From positions 4,898,001 through 4,962,000 of the forward strand of contig NZ_CP059399.1 of the NCBI RefSeq assembly GCF_013744875.1: a stretch of DNA of 64,000 nt, read 5' to 3'. Made by a program: the position numbers and the translations under genes. The DNA comes from Nocardia huaxiensis. GTDB taxonomy: Bacteria; Actinomycetota; Actinomycetes; Mycobacteriales; Mycobacteriaceae. The notes beneath the pieces were generated by a model. The model was not told the DNA's origin and did not search any database. It saw nothing but the letters and a program-made list of their open reading frames with translations. Shown piece by piece: positions 1-9,008 of this stretch (positions are counted from its first letter, which is position 1; each line of letters opens with the position of its first letter).

Positions 1-1
1 G

Positions 2-3000
2 CTGTCCGCGCGCAGCCGGGACGCACTGGCAGGGCAGGCGCGCGCCCTGGCGCGGTTCATTGCCGACCACCCGTCGGTGGATGTGTTCGATGTGGCTGCC
101 GCACTGGTGGATACGCGTTCGCGGTTCGAACATCGCGCGGTGGTGACGGCTGCCGATCGGGACGGGCTCGTCTCGGGTCTTCAGGCCGTAGCCGGTGCGG
201 AGCCGGCGTCCGGTGTGGCCGAAGGGGTGGCCGGAGCCGGTGGGACGGCGTTCGTGTTCCCGGGGCAGGGCGCGCAGTGGCTCGGCATGGGACGCGAACT
301 CTACGAGGCATTTCCGGAGTTCGCTAGCGAATTGGACAGGGTCGCAGCGGCATTGGACACGCGACTGGGCTGCTCACTCCGGTCGATCATGTGGGGTGAC
401 GACGAAACACTCTTGAACAGAACCGGTTTCACGCAGGCGGCACTGTTCGCCGTGGAGGTCGCACTCTTCCGGCTGCTGGCCGGCTGGGGTGTGCATCCAG
501 ACTTCGTTGCCGGGCACTCGATCGGTGAACTGGCCGCCGCGTATGTCTCGGGCGTGTGGTCGCTCGAGGACGCCGCCACACTCGTGGCCGCGCGCGGCCG
601 TCTCATGGACGCCCTGCCGGCGGGCGGTGTGATGGCGGCAGTGCAGGTCGGCGAAGCGGAGGTGCTGGCGCTGCTGACCGACGACTGCGGGGTGGCCGCC
701 GTCAACGGACCGGATTCGGTGGTCGTGTCCGGTGCCGGGGAAGCGATCGCGAAGATCGTCGAGACACTGCGGGCGCAGGGGCGGCGGACGAAACAATTGA
801 CCGTGTCGCATGCGTTCCACTCGCCGCTCATGACGCCCATGCTGGACGAATTCGCCACTGTCGCACAGGGTATCGCCTACGCCGAGCCGCGCATTCCGAT
901 CGTGTCCACCCGCACCGGCGCCCTCGCGGACGAGTCGCTGCGCACGCCCGCACACTGGGTCGACCATGTGCGTGACACGGTGCGGTTCGCGGACGGCATC
1001 GAATCGCTGGGCGCGCTGGGCGTGACCCGCTTCGTCGAGCTGGGTCCGGCGGGCGGTCTGTCCGCGCTGATCGAACAGGCCGTGAATCGACAGGATCTGG
1101 TGACGGTGTCCGCCCTGCGGCCGGGGCACAGCGAATCGGCCACCGTGCTCGCGACCCTCGCCCAAATCGAGGTGTCCGGCGGTGGCGTGGACTGGCCATC
1201 GGTGCTGCGGGGTCGTGGCGGCCGCCGGGTGGACCTGCCGACCTATGCGTTTCAGCGGCAGCGGTACTGGCTCGAAACCGACACCGCCGCAGGTGATGCG
1301 GCGAGTCTCGGCCTCGGAGACGCCAGACATCCGCTGCTGGGTGCGGTGGTGGAGCTGGCCGAGGACGAGGGCTGGGTGTTCACCGGGCGCGTGTCCCTGC
1401 GGACCCATCCCTGGCTGGCCGATCACGCCGTGGACGGTGCGGTGTTGTTGCCCGGCAGCGCATTCGCCGAACTGGCATTGCGAGCCGCACGAGAGGTCGG
1501 GTGCGGCGGAGTGCGTGAGCTGACGCTGGTCGCACCATTGGTGATACCCGAGCACGGCGGCGTTTCGCTACAGGTACGTGTCTCCGCTGCCGATACTGCT
1601 GGGGCACACGCCATCTCGATCACCTCGCGCACGGGCGACGCGCCCCGCGTCCTGCACGGGCAGGGCACGCTGGCTCTGATACCGGTGTCGCACGAATCGT
1701 CGGTGAACGAGCTGCCCGCCGGCGCGAGCGAGGTCGATGTGGCCGACGGCTACCGCCGGCTCGCGGACAACAAGATCGACTACGGCCCTGCGTTCCGTGG
1801 CGTTCGAGCCGCATGGCGGGTGGGGGAGGAGGTCTTCGCGGAAGTACAGCTGCCCGACGTGGTCCTAGGGGAGGCAAGCGGTTTCGCTGTTCATCCCGCG
1901 CTGCTGGATGCCGCGATTCACTCCCTGGCGATCGGCGACCGCCCGGGAGGCGAGATCGGCCTCCCGTACTCCTGGAGTGACCTGAGCCTGCGCACCACCG
2001 GGCCGTCCGCCGTGCGCGTCCACGGCCGCAAGGCCGGCGCGGACTCGTGGACTCTCGCACTCAGCGACCTCGACGGACGCGTGGTCGGCACGGTCGGGAA
2101 TCTCATGACTCGGGCCGGCGGTCCCACAACGGATTCGCTGTACACCCTCGACTGGCGGGAACTGGATGCACAGCCCGGCGAAGACCTGGCGAGTGAATGG
2201 GTCGTCGACGGCACCGACCTTTACGCCGTGCTCGACAGAGCGGATATCTTCTGCCGGTTCTCCGTGGAGAGTGTCGCGGAGATCGCCGGCGACAGTGATT
2301 CGGGAACGCGGGTCGTCCGAACCGTCAGATCAAAGCGTCACGCGAACGGGACAGCCGGCTCCGCATTCGAGATCTCCTGCCGCGTCCTGGATTTGGTGCA
2401 GGAATGGAATTCGGTCGCACGGCCGAACCGGTCCCGGCTGATAATCCTCACCGAAAACGCGGTATCGGTGAACGGTTCCGAGGAACTCGACCTCGCGGCC
2501 GCCGCAGTCTGGGGCCTGGTGCGGTCCGCGCAAACCGAACATCCCGATTCAATGGTGCTCGTAGACACCGACGGAAACTATGACTCGCTCAGAGCGCTCG
2601 TCGACGCCGTGGCTTGCGGGGAATCACAGATCGCCATCCGCGATGGACGCGCGTACGCGCCGCGACTGATCAACGCGCAGCCCTCCCTCACCGAATTCGA
2701 CGGTTTCGCCGGCACCGTGCTGATCACCGGCGGCACCGGCGCACTGGGCGCTGCCGTCGCCCGCCATCTGGTCGAGAAATACCGGACGCCGAGCCTGCTG
2801 CTCGTAAGCCGTGCCGGACTCACGGCTCCCGGCGCAATCGATCTGAAGCGGGAACTACTGGCGGCCGGTGCCACAGCGGTCGAGGTCGTGGCCTGCGATA
2901 TCGCGGACCGTGGCGCGGTGCGCGCGCTGCTCGACACCATTCCCGCGGCATATCCCCTGCAGGGAATAGTGCATGCGGCAGGCGTACTGGCCGACAGCGC

Positions 3001-3748
3001 GATCGAATCGATGTCCGCCGCCGATATCGCAACCGTGTTCCGCCCCAAGGTCGACGCCGCCATGAACCTCTTCGAATCAACCGCCGACTACGACCTGTCG
3101 GCCTTCGTCCTGTTCTCCTCGATCGCCGGCGTTCTCGGTGGCGCAGGACAGGCGAATTACGCAGCCGCCAATGCATTCCTGGACGGCCTGGCCGAATACG
3201 GGCAGATGCGTGGCCGCAAGGTCACCTCCCTGGCGTGGGGGCTGTGGAAGCAATCCGGCGGCATGACAGGACATCTGCGCGAGAGCGACCTGCTGCGCAT
3301 GAAACGGCTTGGAATCGAGGCTCTGACCGAAGCCGAGGGACTGCACCTGTTCGACCTGGCCTTGCGCTCCGACGACGCCACCCTGGCCCCGGTGCGGCTC
3401 TCGAAGCGAAACCTGGTGTCTGCCAAGACGAACCGCGCTGACACCGAGCAAACCTTCGCCGCCGAGATCCGCGGCCACAGCGGCGAAGAACGCGAGCGCG
3501 CCCTCCTGGACGTGGTCCTGGATTCCGTCTCGGGCGTACTCGGCTACCGCCCCGAGGAAGTCGATACGGAGCGAAACATCCACTTCAGCGAGCTCGGCCT
3601 GGATTCTCTCACCGCCATCGAATTCCGCAACAGATTGAAAATCGTCACCGGCCTCACCCTCCCCTCGACCCTGATCTTCGATTACCCCACTGTCGCGGAA
3701 CTGGCCGCACATCTCGGCGAACAGCTTGAAGGAACGGTGAATTCATGA
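2..3748 (+). CDS. Type I modular polyketide synthase, 3' part (AT-DH-KR-ACP)
   Basis: The frame is open from the first bases of the window, so the protein is cut at its N-terminus; a ketosynthase is expected upstream because the first residues look like a KS-AT linker. Domains in order: acyltransferase (nt ~248-1150) with GHSIGE at 512 and HAFHS at 809, the signature of malonyl-CoA selection; dehydratase (~1320-2100) with the HxxxGxxxxP motif at ~1424 and a later DxxxH; ketoreductase (~2700-3400) with GGTGALG, the Ser of FSSIAG and the Tyr of QANYAAANAF; and an acyl carrier protein (~3500-3730) with LGLDSL carrying the phosphopantetheine Ser. The KR has LAD where B-type KRs have LDD. No enoyl reductase or thioesterase is present, so the module should leave an alpha,beta-double bond and hand its chain to another enzyme. 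The stop overlaps the next gene by ATGA. The product is unknown. Confidence 0.96.
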   Translation: MSARSRDALAGQARALARFIADHPSVDVFDVAAALVDTRSRFEHRAVVTAADRDGLVSGLQAVAGAEPASGVAEGVAGAGGTAFVFPGQGAQWLGMGRELYEAFPEFASELDRVAAALDTRLGCSLRSIMWGDDETLLNRTGFTQAALFAVEVALFRLLAGWGVHPDFVAGHSIGELAAAYVSGVWSLEDAATLVAARGRLMDALPAGGVMAAVQVGEAEVLALLTDDCGVAAVNGPDSVVVSGAGEAIAKIVETLRAQGRRTKQLTVSHAFHSPLMTPMLDEFATVAQGIAYAEPRIPIVSTRTGALADESLRTPAHWVDHVRDTVRFADGIESLGALGVTRFVELGPAGGLSALIEQAVNRQDLVTVSALRPGHSESATVLATLAQIEVSGGGVDWPSVLRGRGGRRVDLPTYAFQRQRYWLETDTAAGDAASLGLGDARHPLLGAVVELAEDEGWVFTGRVSLRTHPWLADHAVDGAVLLPGSAFAELALRAAREVGCGGVRELTLVAPLVIPEHGGVSLQVRVSAADTAGAHAISITSRTGDAPRVLHGQGTLALIPVSHESSVNELPAGASEVDVADGYRRLADNKIDYGPAFRGVRAAWRVGEEVFAEVQLPDVVLGEASGFAVHPALLDAAIHSLAIGDRPGGEIGLPYSWSDLSLRTTGPSAVRVHGRKAGADSWTLALSDLDGRVVGTVGNLMTRAGGPTTDSLYTLDWRELDAQPGEDLASEWVVDGTDLYAVLDRADIFCRFSVESVAEIAGDSDSGTRVVRTVRSKRHANGTAGSAFEISCRVLDLVQEWNSVARPNRSRLIILTENAVSVNGSEELDLAAAAVWGLVRSAQTEHPDSMVLVDTDGNYDSLRALVDAVACGESQIAIRDGRAYAPRLINAQPSLTEFDGFAGTVLITGGTGALGAAVARHLVEKYRTPSLLLVSRAGLTAPGAIDLKRELLAAGATAVEVVACDIADRGAVRALLDTIPAAYPLQGIVHAAGVLADSAIESMSAADIATVFRPKVDAAMNLFESTADYDLSAFVLFSSIAGVLGGAGQANYAAANAFLDGLAEYGQMRGRKVTSLAWGLWKQSGGMTGHLRESDLLRMKRLGIEALTEAEGLHLFDLALRSDDATLAPVRLSKRNLVSAKTNRADTEQTFAAEIRGHSGEERERALLDVVLDSVSGVLGYRPEEVDTERNIHFSELGLDSLTAIEFRNRLKIVTGLTLPSTLIFDYPTVAELAAHLGEQLEGTVNS

Positions 3749-4797
3749 ATCCCAGCATCGACAGGCTGATCGACCCGGAGTCCTTCACCGAATTCTCCGC
3801 CGACACGATCGCCGCGGACGCCGCCGCGTGCGAAAGCGCGGGCGCGGGCGGCTTCTGGTCCGTCGAACGACTGCACGACCCCTTCCTGCCCCTCGCCTAC
3901 GCCGCGGCCGCGACGACAACCATCGCCCTCGGCACCTCCGTCACAGTCGCCCTGTCCCGCAGCCCGATGACCCTCGCCTACGCCGCCCACGACCTGCAAG
4001 CCCTGACCAAGGGCCGCTTCATCCTCGGCCTGGGCCCCCAGCACCAGAGCCACGTCGCCAACCGCTTCTCGATGCCCTCCGACCGGCCACTGGGACGGAT
4101 GCGCGAGTACGTCGGGGCGCTGCGAGCGATCTGGAAGAGCTGGAACACCCACCGCCCCCTCAACTTTCGCGGCCAGTTCTACACGCACACCCTCATGCCG
4201 CCCTACGTCAGCCCACCCCCCAACCCCTACGGCCCACCCCGCATCTTCCTGGCCGCGGTCGGCCCCAAAATGGCCGAACTCGCCGGCGAAATCGCCGATG
4301 GCGTTATCGCCCCGCCCTTTTCAACCGTCAAACACCTGACCGAGGTCCTGCTCCCCGCCGTCGAACGCGGCCTGACCAGATCCGGCAGAACCCGCGCCGA
4401 CTTCACGATCATGTGCCTGCCCATGACCATCGTCGGCGACTCACCCCTCGAACAGGAAACAGCGGCAGCCAGCGCCCGCCTGCAACTGGCCTTCCACAGC
4501 AGCCCCGCCGACGCCCGCGCCCTCTTCGACCTCCACGGCCTCGCCCACCTCGGCGACCAAGTCACCGAAATCTTCCTCTCCGGCGCCCCCGACCAGCCCC
4601 AACGCATGCAACGCCTGATCACCGACGAAATCCTCGACCTGTTCACCCTCACCGGCCGCCACGACGACATACTCGGCAAAACCCGAACCCGCTTCGCGCA
4701 CATAGCCGACCGAATAGCACCCGTCCTCTACACAGCCGAACCACACCACGGCCAAGCCCTGACCACAGCCCTCCGCGCCACCACCCGCACCCCGTAA
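3745..4797 (+). CDS. LLM-class (luciferase-like) F420-type oxidoreductase
   Basis: A 350-residue protein with a luciferase-like monooxygenase TIM-barrel pattern: an N-terminal segment with ADAAACESAGAGGFWSVE, then LGTSV and LGLGPQHQSH strands typical of actinobacterial F420- or FMN-dependent oxidoreductases, closest in feel to the MSMEG_2256-type subfamily. The start ATG overlaps the PKS stop (ATGA), so it is translationally coupled to the synthase and probably modifies its product or an intermediate. Whether the cofactor is F420 or FMN cannot be decided from sequence reading. It is followed by a short intergenic stretch and the tRNA gene. Confidence 0.88.
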   Translation: MNPSIDRLIDPESFTEFSADTIAADAAACESAGAGGFWSVERLHDPFLPLAYAAAATTTIALGTSVTVALSRSPMTLAYAAHDLQALTKGRFILGLGPQHQSHVANRFSMPSDRPLGRMREYVGALRAIWKSWNTHRPLNFRGQFYTHTLMPPYVSPPPNPYGPPRIFLAAVGPKMAELAGEIADGVIAPPFSTVKHLTEVLLPAVERGLTRSGRTRADFTIMCLPMTIVGDSPLEQETAAASARLQLAFHSSPADARALFDLHGLAHLGDQVTEIFLSGAPDQPQRMQRLITDEILDLFTLTGRHDDILGKTRTRFAHIADRIAPVLYTAEPHHGQALTTALRATTRTP

Positions 4798-4860
4798 TCC
4801 CCCGCCCCACCACCCGTTTTGGCGTATACCCCCCTCCCCGTGTAGCGTTCTCTGTACCGA

Positions 4861-4934
4861 CGCGGGGTGGAGCAGCTCGGTAGCTCGCTGGGCTCATAAC
4901 CCAGAGGTCGCAGGTTCAAATCCTGTCCCCGCTA
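4861..4934 (+). tRNA. Initiator tRNA-fMet (CAT)
   Basis: A complete 74-nt cloverleaf with CAT anticodon at 4895-4897. Initiator hallmarks are visible: an unpaired first position (C1 opposite T72) and three consecutive G:C pairs at the base of the anticodon stem (GGG 4890-4892 with CCC 4900-4902). The T arm has GGTTCAAATCC. The 3' CCA is not encoded; CTA follows the discriminator base. Its 3' half is repeated at 7769, showing that it served as an integration site. Confidence 0.97.
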
Positions 4935-4939
4935 CTAGG
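4892..4939 (+). repeat. attL-like 48-bp direct repeat (tRNA-fMet 3' half)
   Basis: Forty-eight bases running from the anticodon stem to just past the tRNA 3' end are repeated without mismatch at 7769-7816. The arrangement (tRNA 3' end, adjacent integrase relic, matching direct repeat 2.9 kb away) is that of the attachment sites left by a tyrosine-recombinase element. Confidence 0.93.
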
Positions 4940-4975
4940 AAAACGGCCCGGAACCTACTGGTTCCGGGCCGTTTT
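4940..4975 (+). terminator. Rho-independent terminator after tRNA-fMet
   Basis: A 16-bp perfect stem (4940-4955 with 4960-4975) around a TACT loop, ending in a run of T. It is GC-rich in the stem and directly follows the tRNA. A near-identical hairpin follows the second attachment site at 7818. Confidence 0.92.
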
Positions 4976-5021
4976 CGCGTTGGTTTGGCATCACGTTTGG
5001 CATCATTAGCCAAACTCAGTT

Positions 5022-5303
5022 TCATGGATGCGGTGCCGTCGCAGGGGTTTCGCGGCGTCTCGGCATGTAGCTGCCGGCGCGGGCGGCGGCGTCTTCGTCC
5101 ATGCCGGGCACGACGTGCTGGTGGGTCTTCATGGTGAAGGCGACGTCGGCGTGCCCGGCGCGCTGGCTGACCACCTTCGGGCTGACCCCGGCCATCGGCG
5201 AGGCTGTGATGTAGGTGTGGCGGAGGTCGTAGAAGCGGATCTCGGGGAGTCCGGCGCGGGCGGCGAGCCGCTTGAAGCGTTCCCGGATCGAATCGGGGTG
5301 CAC
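5022..5303 (-). pseudogene. Tyrosine recombinase (integrase), C-terminal relic
   Basis: About 93 residues of the catalytic domain of a phage-type integrase remain: FYDLRHTYIT (Arg and His of the R-H-x-x-R set) and AGHADVAFTMKT. The catalytic tyrosine, normally in TYxHVLPGM, is replaced by His: the codon is CAC in THQHVVPGM. The N-terminal arm-binding and core-binding domains are absent, since the frame opens only at 5303. The relic lies 90 bp from the tRNA and reads towards it, as expected for an element inserted in a tRNA gene. It should be inactive. Confidence 0.86.
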
Positions 5304-5608
5304 GGGGCGGCCAGCCGAACCCTACCTGCAAGCAGACTGCTTCAATGTGAGCTATATCACACCAGTACCCGACTGCTCGAACCGCCAGCCGCCCACATTC
5401 TCAGGGGCTCGACACCGGCGGCTACCTATGCAGAGTGATGCTCATCATATTTGAAACGTATGCACTTCACATATGCATGGGGGTCCGTACGGTACCGAGC
5501 GGGGTGGGAACTCATGGCCAACGCTGACATCTGCGCGCTGCGGCTTCACGTAGACCTGCTCTACCTGCGGAACAACGCGTTCCACCATACGAAGAGAGAT
5601 TTCATCAC

Positions 5609-6856
5609 GTGAAGAAGACCTGGTTGGCGCTGCCGCTCGCCGCACTGTCCATACTTGCCGCAGCCGCGGTCCCCGCGGCCGCCGATCCTGCTGAGGCCAA
5701 GCCGAAGGTGTCCGTCGGTCGGGCAGAAAACGGTCGTGCCATCAAGGACATCTATGTCGTCGCGGTGAAGGACGGGGTGGATATCGACAAGGTGCTGTCG
5801 AACGCGAAGATCAAGGAAACCAAGGTCGTATCACCCGGGCTGAATTCCTTCAGCGCGAAGCTTTCGAAGCATCAGGTCGAAGCGCTGCAAGAGGATTCGG
5901 GGGTTGAAGTGATCCTCGAGGACCGATGGATAGTAACCAGCTCGGCGACGGGTATGGAGAACTGGCACCTTCCGGCCGACGAACCGGCTCCCGGGTGGGC
6001 GGCCGATCGAATCAACCAGGCGGCGCTGCCCCTGGACAACAGCTACACCACGACCGCCACCGGCGCCGGCGTCACGGCCTACGTCATCGACGGTGGCATC
6101 GACATCACTCACCCAGACTTCGGCGGGCGAGCCTCCGAGGGCATCACCGACATCATCACCGAGCCGCAAACCGCCGCTTGTGGGGGCTTCCAGCACGGCA
6201 CCGGTGTCGCAGGCGTGCTGGGCGGCACCAAGTACGGCGTGGCCAAGCAGGCCAAGTTGGTCTCCCTCCGCATAACCGGCTGCGACGGGAGGTCCACCAT
6301 GACAAACGTGCACAAGGCCCTGAACTGGGTGTTGGGGCATGCCCAGAAGCCCGCTGTGGTGAACCTATCGTTCAATGTCGACGGACCTGGCAACATATTC
6401 GACCAATGGGAGTCTCTGGTGCTGCGCGGGTTGGTCAACAACCTTGCGGAAAATGGCATGTTCATCACGAATTCCACAAGCAATCGCGGAAATGACGCAT
6501 GCCTTGCCTACCCCGCCGAGGCGGCGGGAGTGGTTGCGGTCGCACATACGGATAAGAACGACCACGCTGCCGACAGCTCGGACTGGGGACCCTGCATCCA
6601 ACTCTATGCACCCGGCGAGTGGGTCCCCATGCCGATGGCTGGTGGCGGCTTCGCGATCGGTAGGGGTTCGTCCTTCGCCGCGCCGATGGTCTCCGGCGTC
6701 GGGGCCCTGTACAAGTCCACCTACGGCGACGCCCACCACACGGTGATCACCAACTGGATCAAGGACAAATCCACCAAGGACGTGGTGCTGCCCAAGCTCA
6801 ACGGCAACGCTACCCCGAACACGGTGAACCGCCTCCTCAACACCGGCGGCCTGTAA
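5609..6856 (+). CDS. Secreted subtilisin-like (S8, proteinase K-type) serine protease
   Basis: A 415-residue preproenzyme. Residues 1-25 form a Sec signal peptide (KK, hydrophobic core, AAA-D cleavage region). Residues ~45-108 match an I9-type inhibitory propeptide. The catalytic domain (~130-410) has the full triad: Asp161 in VIDGGID, His196 in FQHGTGVAG and Ser355 in GSSFAAP, with oxyanion Asn292 in SNRGNDAC. GTG start at 5609 follows a GAAGAGAGA ribosome site. It lies inside the tRNA-bounded element and is its only clearly intact gene. Expected role is extracellular protein degradation; the natural substrate is unknown. Confidence 0.94.
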   Translation: MKKTWLALPLAALSILAAAAVPAAADPAEAKPKVSVGRAENGRAIKDIYVVAVKDGVDIDKVLSNAKIKETKVVSPGLNSFSAKLSKHQVEALQEDSGVEVILEDRWIVTSSATGMENWHLPADEPAPGWAADRINQAALPLDNSYTTTATGAGVTAYVIDGGIDITHPDFGGRASEGITDIITEPQTAACGGFQHGTGVAGVLGGTKYGVAKQAKLVSLRITGCDGRSTMTNVHKALNWVLGHAQKPAVVNLSFNVDGPGNIFDQWESLVLRGLVNNLAENGMFITNSTSNRGNDACLAYPAEAAGVVAVAHTDKNDHAADSSDWGPCIQLYAPGEWVPMPMAGGGFAIGRGSSFAAPMVSGVGALYKSTYGDAHHTVITNWIKDKSTKDVVLPKLNGNATPNTVNRLLNTGGL

Positions 6857-7020
6857 CCGTCAAGGCGAACCGCCCGCGAGACACCGCCCGCTCAACGACA
6901 GGTTGATCGACGGTCCGCGGAAAGCTCCCGGAAGCACGAATAACAGTGCGCCGCAACCAACCTCGGTCGCGGTGCACTGCTGTATCACCCGGAGAAATGT
7001 TCAACCTCTGTCGCATCGGC

Positions 7021-7205
7021 GATCCCGCCACCGCCGAACCCGCCGAGCACAAGCCGAGGATCACCGTAGATAAGGCTGAACGCGGTCGTGGCGTCCCCAA
7101 CGTCCATCTCGTCGCGGTGAAAGACGGCGCGAATATCGACGGGGTGCTGTCGAACGCGAAAATCAAGGAAACCACCGTGAAGTCGGCCGTCCTGAATCTC
7201 CCCCG
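7021..7205 (+). pseudogene. Fragment of a second S8 protease propeptide
   Basis: The frame reads DPATAEPAEHKPRITVDKAE and then VAVKDGANIDGVLSNAKIKE, which aligns along its length with residues 26-80 of the neighbouring intact protease (DPAEAKPKVSVGRAE, VAVKDGVDIDKVLSNAKIKE). Only the propeptide portion is present and the catalytic domain is missing. Divergence between the copies is substantial, so this is the remnant of an older paralogue, not a recent duplication. Confidence 0.8.
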
Positions 7206-7504
7206 GGTTCGTGCTCACTCTCTTTACTGCATGCATGCGGGCGAGTGCCCACGACGCGCAGCTGCGTGAGTTGATCACGAGCGGTATGACGAGGATCGCC
7301 GACCGCGTGGCGCTGCTGCTGGCCGCCGATCCGGTTGCGGCACCGACGGTTTCCGCGCCCTCCACCACCCTGCGGGCGCCCATCGGTATGACGATCGCCA
7401 CCGGGCAGCATGCCGATCTGCTGCTGGGGGAGGGCGAGAGCAGGGACCGGTCGCTACAAGCGCTGGCGGGGATTTGGCGGCATGCGCTGTGGCAGGCTTC
7501 GTGA
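7206..7504 (+). pseudogene. Possible TetR-family C-terminal domain fragment
   Basis: About 98 residues without a DNA-binding domain, fused in sequence directly to the end of the protease propeptide fragment. The helix RASAHDAQLRELITSGMTRI and the terminal LQALAGIWRHALWQ resemble TetR-family ligand-binding domains. No helix-turn-helix precedes it, so it is probably a truncated relic. The family call is tentative; positions 7505-7768 after it show no convincing gene. Confidence 0.38.
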
Positions 7505-7768
7505 TCGGCCGGTGCGGTCACGCACCGCCCGGCTCGCCCGATTGCGGCGGCGCTGAGCCCCTGTCAGGGCCGACTGCTCGCTACTTCTCGACGCGATACC
7601 GATCCCCAAATCCGCCGTGTTTGGCAACGGATTTGGCAACCGAACACGGCGGAATCCAGCGAAAGGGGTGGAACGATAAGGACAAACCGGTACGGGCGAC
7701 ACCCCGCTGACCGGCACAGATGGGATTCTGCGGTACCCGCCGACCCGCATGGGAACGTGTCCTCATGA

Positions 7769-7816
7769 GCTCATAACCCAGAGGTCGCAGGTTCAAATCC
7801 TGTCCCCGCTACTAGG
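7769..7816 (+). repeat. attR-like 48-bp direct repeat
   Basis: An exact copy of 4892-4939 (3' half of tRNA-fMet). The 5' half of the tRNA is absent here, since the preceding bases do not form an acceptor or D stem, so this copy is not a functional tRNA gene. Confidence 0.93.
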
Positions 7817-7817
7817 G

Positions 7818-7852
7818 AAACGGCCCCGGAACCACTGGTTCCGGGGCCGTTT
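7818..7852 (+). terminator. Terminator hairpin after attR
   Basis: A 16-bp stem (7818-7833 with 7837-7852) with ACT loop and T run, differing from the hairpin at 4940-4975 only by small substitutions. It is likely the original chromosomal terminator of the tRNA gene, displaced when the element inserted. Confidence 0.88.
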
Positions 7853-8461
7853 TCATTGCCTTCTATTGTTCGAGGGCTGTCAGGGTGGCGGTGTCCAGGG
7901 CGAGCCGGGACCGCCATCGCGAAGAGCATGCCCATCGGGTACCGGTGAGTCGTGCCGTTCGAGGGCATCGGAGACCGGCAGGGGCGGGAGAGTTGTTGCG
8001 GGCACGGGCACTCCGAGAATCTGGCGTGAGAACCCTCATCGATTCCCGAAAGTGCCTGTGCCCACCCGCATCTGGTGCGGATTGTCGCGCAATAGCATCA
8101 GTGCGGGTCTGTGGAGGTCGGGTGAGAACGCCGTGACCCGCCCGGTTCAGCCGGGCGGCGTTTCGACCTGAACTGCCAGACCGCTACGCATGGCAAGCCG
8201 GAACGGACACCGACTGCATATTCGATTTGGAGATCCATCCACGGTTTCGGAATGCGGTCTCGACAGAGTGCCAATCATTATTTGAGTTGTTTGCCAGGTG
8301 GCAAATCACGTGGAGCATCTGCCCTTTCGATACCGTTGTTCCGGTGGGATCGCATACTGGCCTCTCACCTCCGCGTAGGTTACGGGATTCTTGTCCGGAA
8401 AATAATTGCACCTGGTTTCCGCGTTCGCGACGGGCGCCCTGCCGCTGGCGCCAGCGCTCCG
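7853..8461. other. Non-coding or decayed stretch
   Basis: No frame here has convincing protein character on either strand. A 6-bp inverted repeat TTTGCC-AGGT-GGCAAA lies at 8290-8305 in a relatively AT-rich segment and could be an isolated operator. The stretch follows the element and precedes two recognisable gene relics, so it is probably degenerate DNA. Confidence 0.5.
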
Positions 8462-8594
8462 AAGAGGGTGGCGGGGTCGTGGGTGCTACTCGCGTTGGGG
8501 ATCGCGGCGGTGCTGACGTATTGCATTGCCACAGCATCGGCACGGTTGGTGGCGGCGTCTCCGGTGTTGGGTGGGACGTATGGGTACGGGCGAA
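8462..8594 (+). pseudogene. Relic of an APC-family amino-acid permease
   Basis: About 40 codons read SWVLLALGIAAVLTYCIATA and then SARLVAASPVLGGTYGYGR, which matches the pattern of an early membrane segment and loop of APC permeases, usually S-A-x-L-A-x-x-x-P-x-S-G-G-T-Y-x-Y. Flanking sequence in the same frame is unrelated and no start or remaining membrane segments are found, so only this piece survives. Positions 8595-9008 show no other recognisable coding relic. Confidence 0.45.
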
Positions 8595-9008
8595 AGGCTA
8601 TGTCCACCGCGCCCAGCCGCGGCACATCGTGCGACGGCACGCGTGAATTCTGTGACATGGGATCCGATCGGGAAAATGAGTCGGGCGGTTGTTGTTTCGT
8701 GCGAGCGTCCCGTGCAGCCGATGAATCGTGCTGGGGCCGAAGGTCCCTGGTCCTCGGGGACGTTGGACTCGTGTGGTCCCCGTAGCCGTGGTGGAAACTT
8801 CCAGTCGCCGGATAACCGGCAGACCTGTCCGCGACGAACCACTACAAGGTTGACCGTTACCCCTGCCAACCAGAGTGGCCCGTCCACCCCGCAAATGCGT
8901 CGCGGACAGGTCTTTTCGCCATCGGCCTGGGAAGTTCTCGCACCTTCGACGAATGGAATGCAGTCATGCGAACAGCGCGAGATATCACTGGTCGTGGCGA
9001 CCCCGTGC

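Larger units (their letters stand above)
4892..7816. mobile_element. Small decayed integrative element in tRNA-fMet
   Basis: About 2.9 kb bounded by the 48-bp direct repeats. It contains an integrase C-terminal relic right beside the tRNA, an intact secreted subtilisin-like protease, a diverged fragment of a second protease propeptide, and a fragment resembling a TetR ligand-binding domain. No replication, excision or transfer genes remain, so the element looks immobile and largely deleted, with the protease as surviving cargo. Confidence 0.82.

Noticed and set aside
3828..4883. A 351-codon plus-strand frame over the LLM gene
   Set aside because: Repetitive Pro/Arg composition; the overlapping frame has the real enzyme motifs.
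4728..4919. Minus-strand frames over the tRNA and its copy reading GTGFEPATSGL-like C-termini (also at 7581-7796 and 7771-7968)
   Set aside because: This peptide is the reverse translation of the tRNA T arm and is a well-known annotation artefact.
4861..7852. CRISPR array or phage structural genes within the element
   Set aside because: Only one direct repeat pair exists and no structural, replication or cas genes are found.
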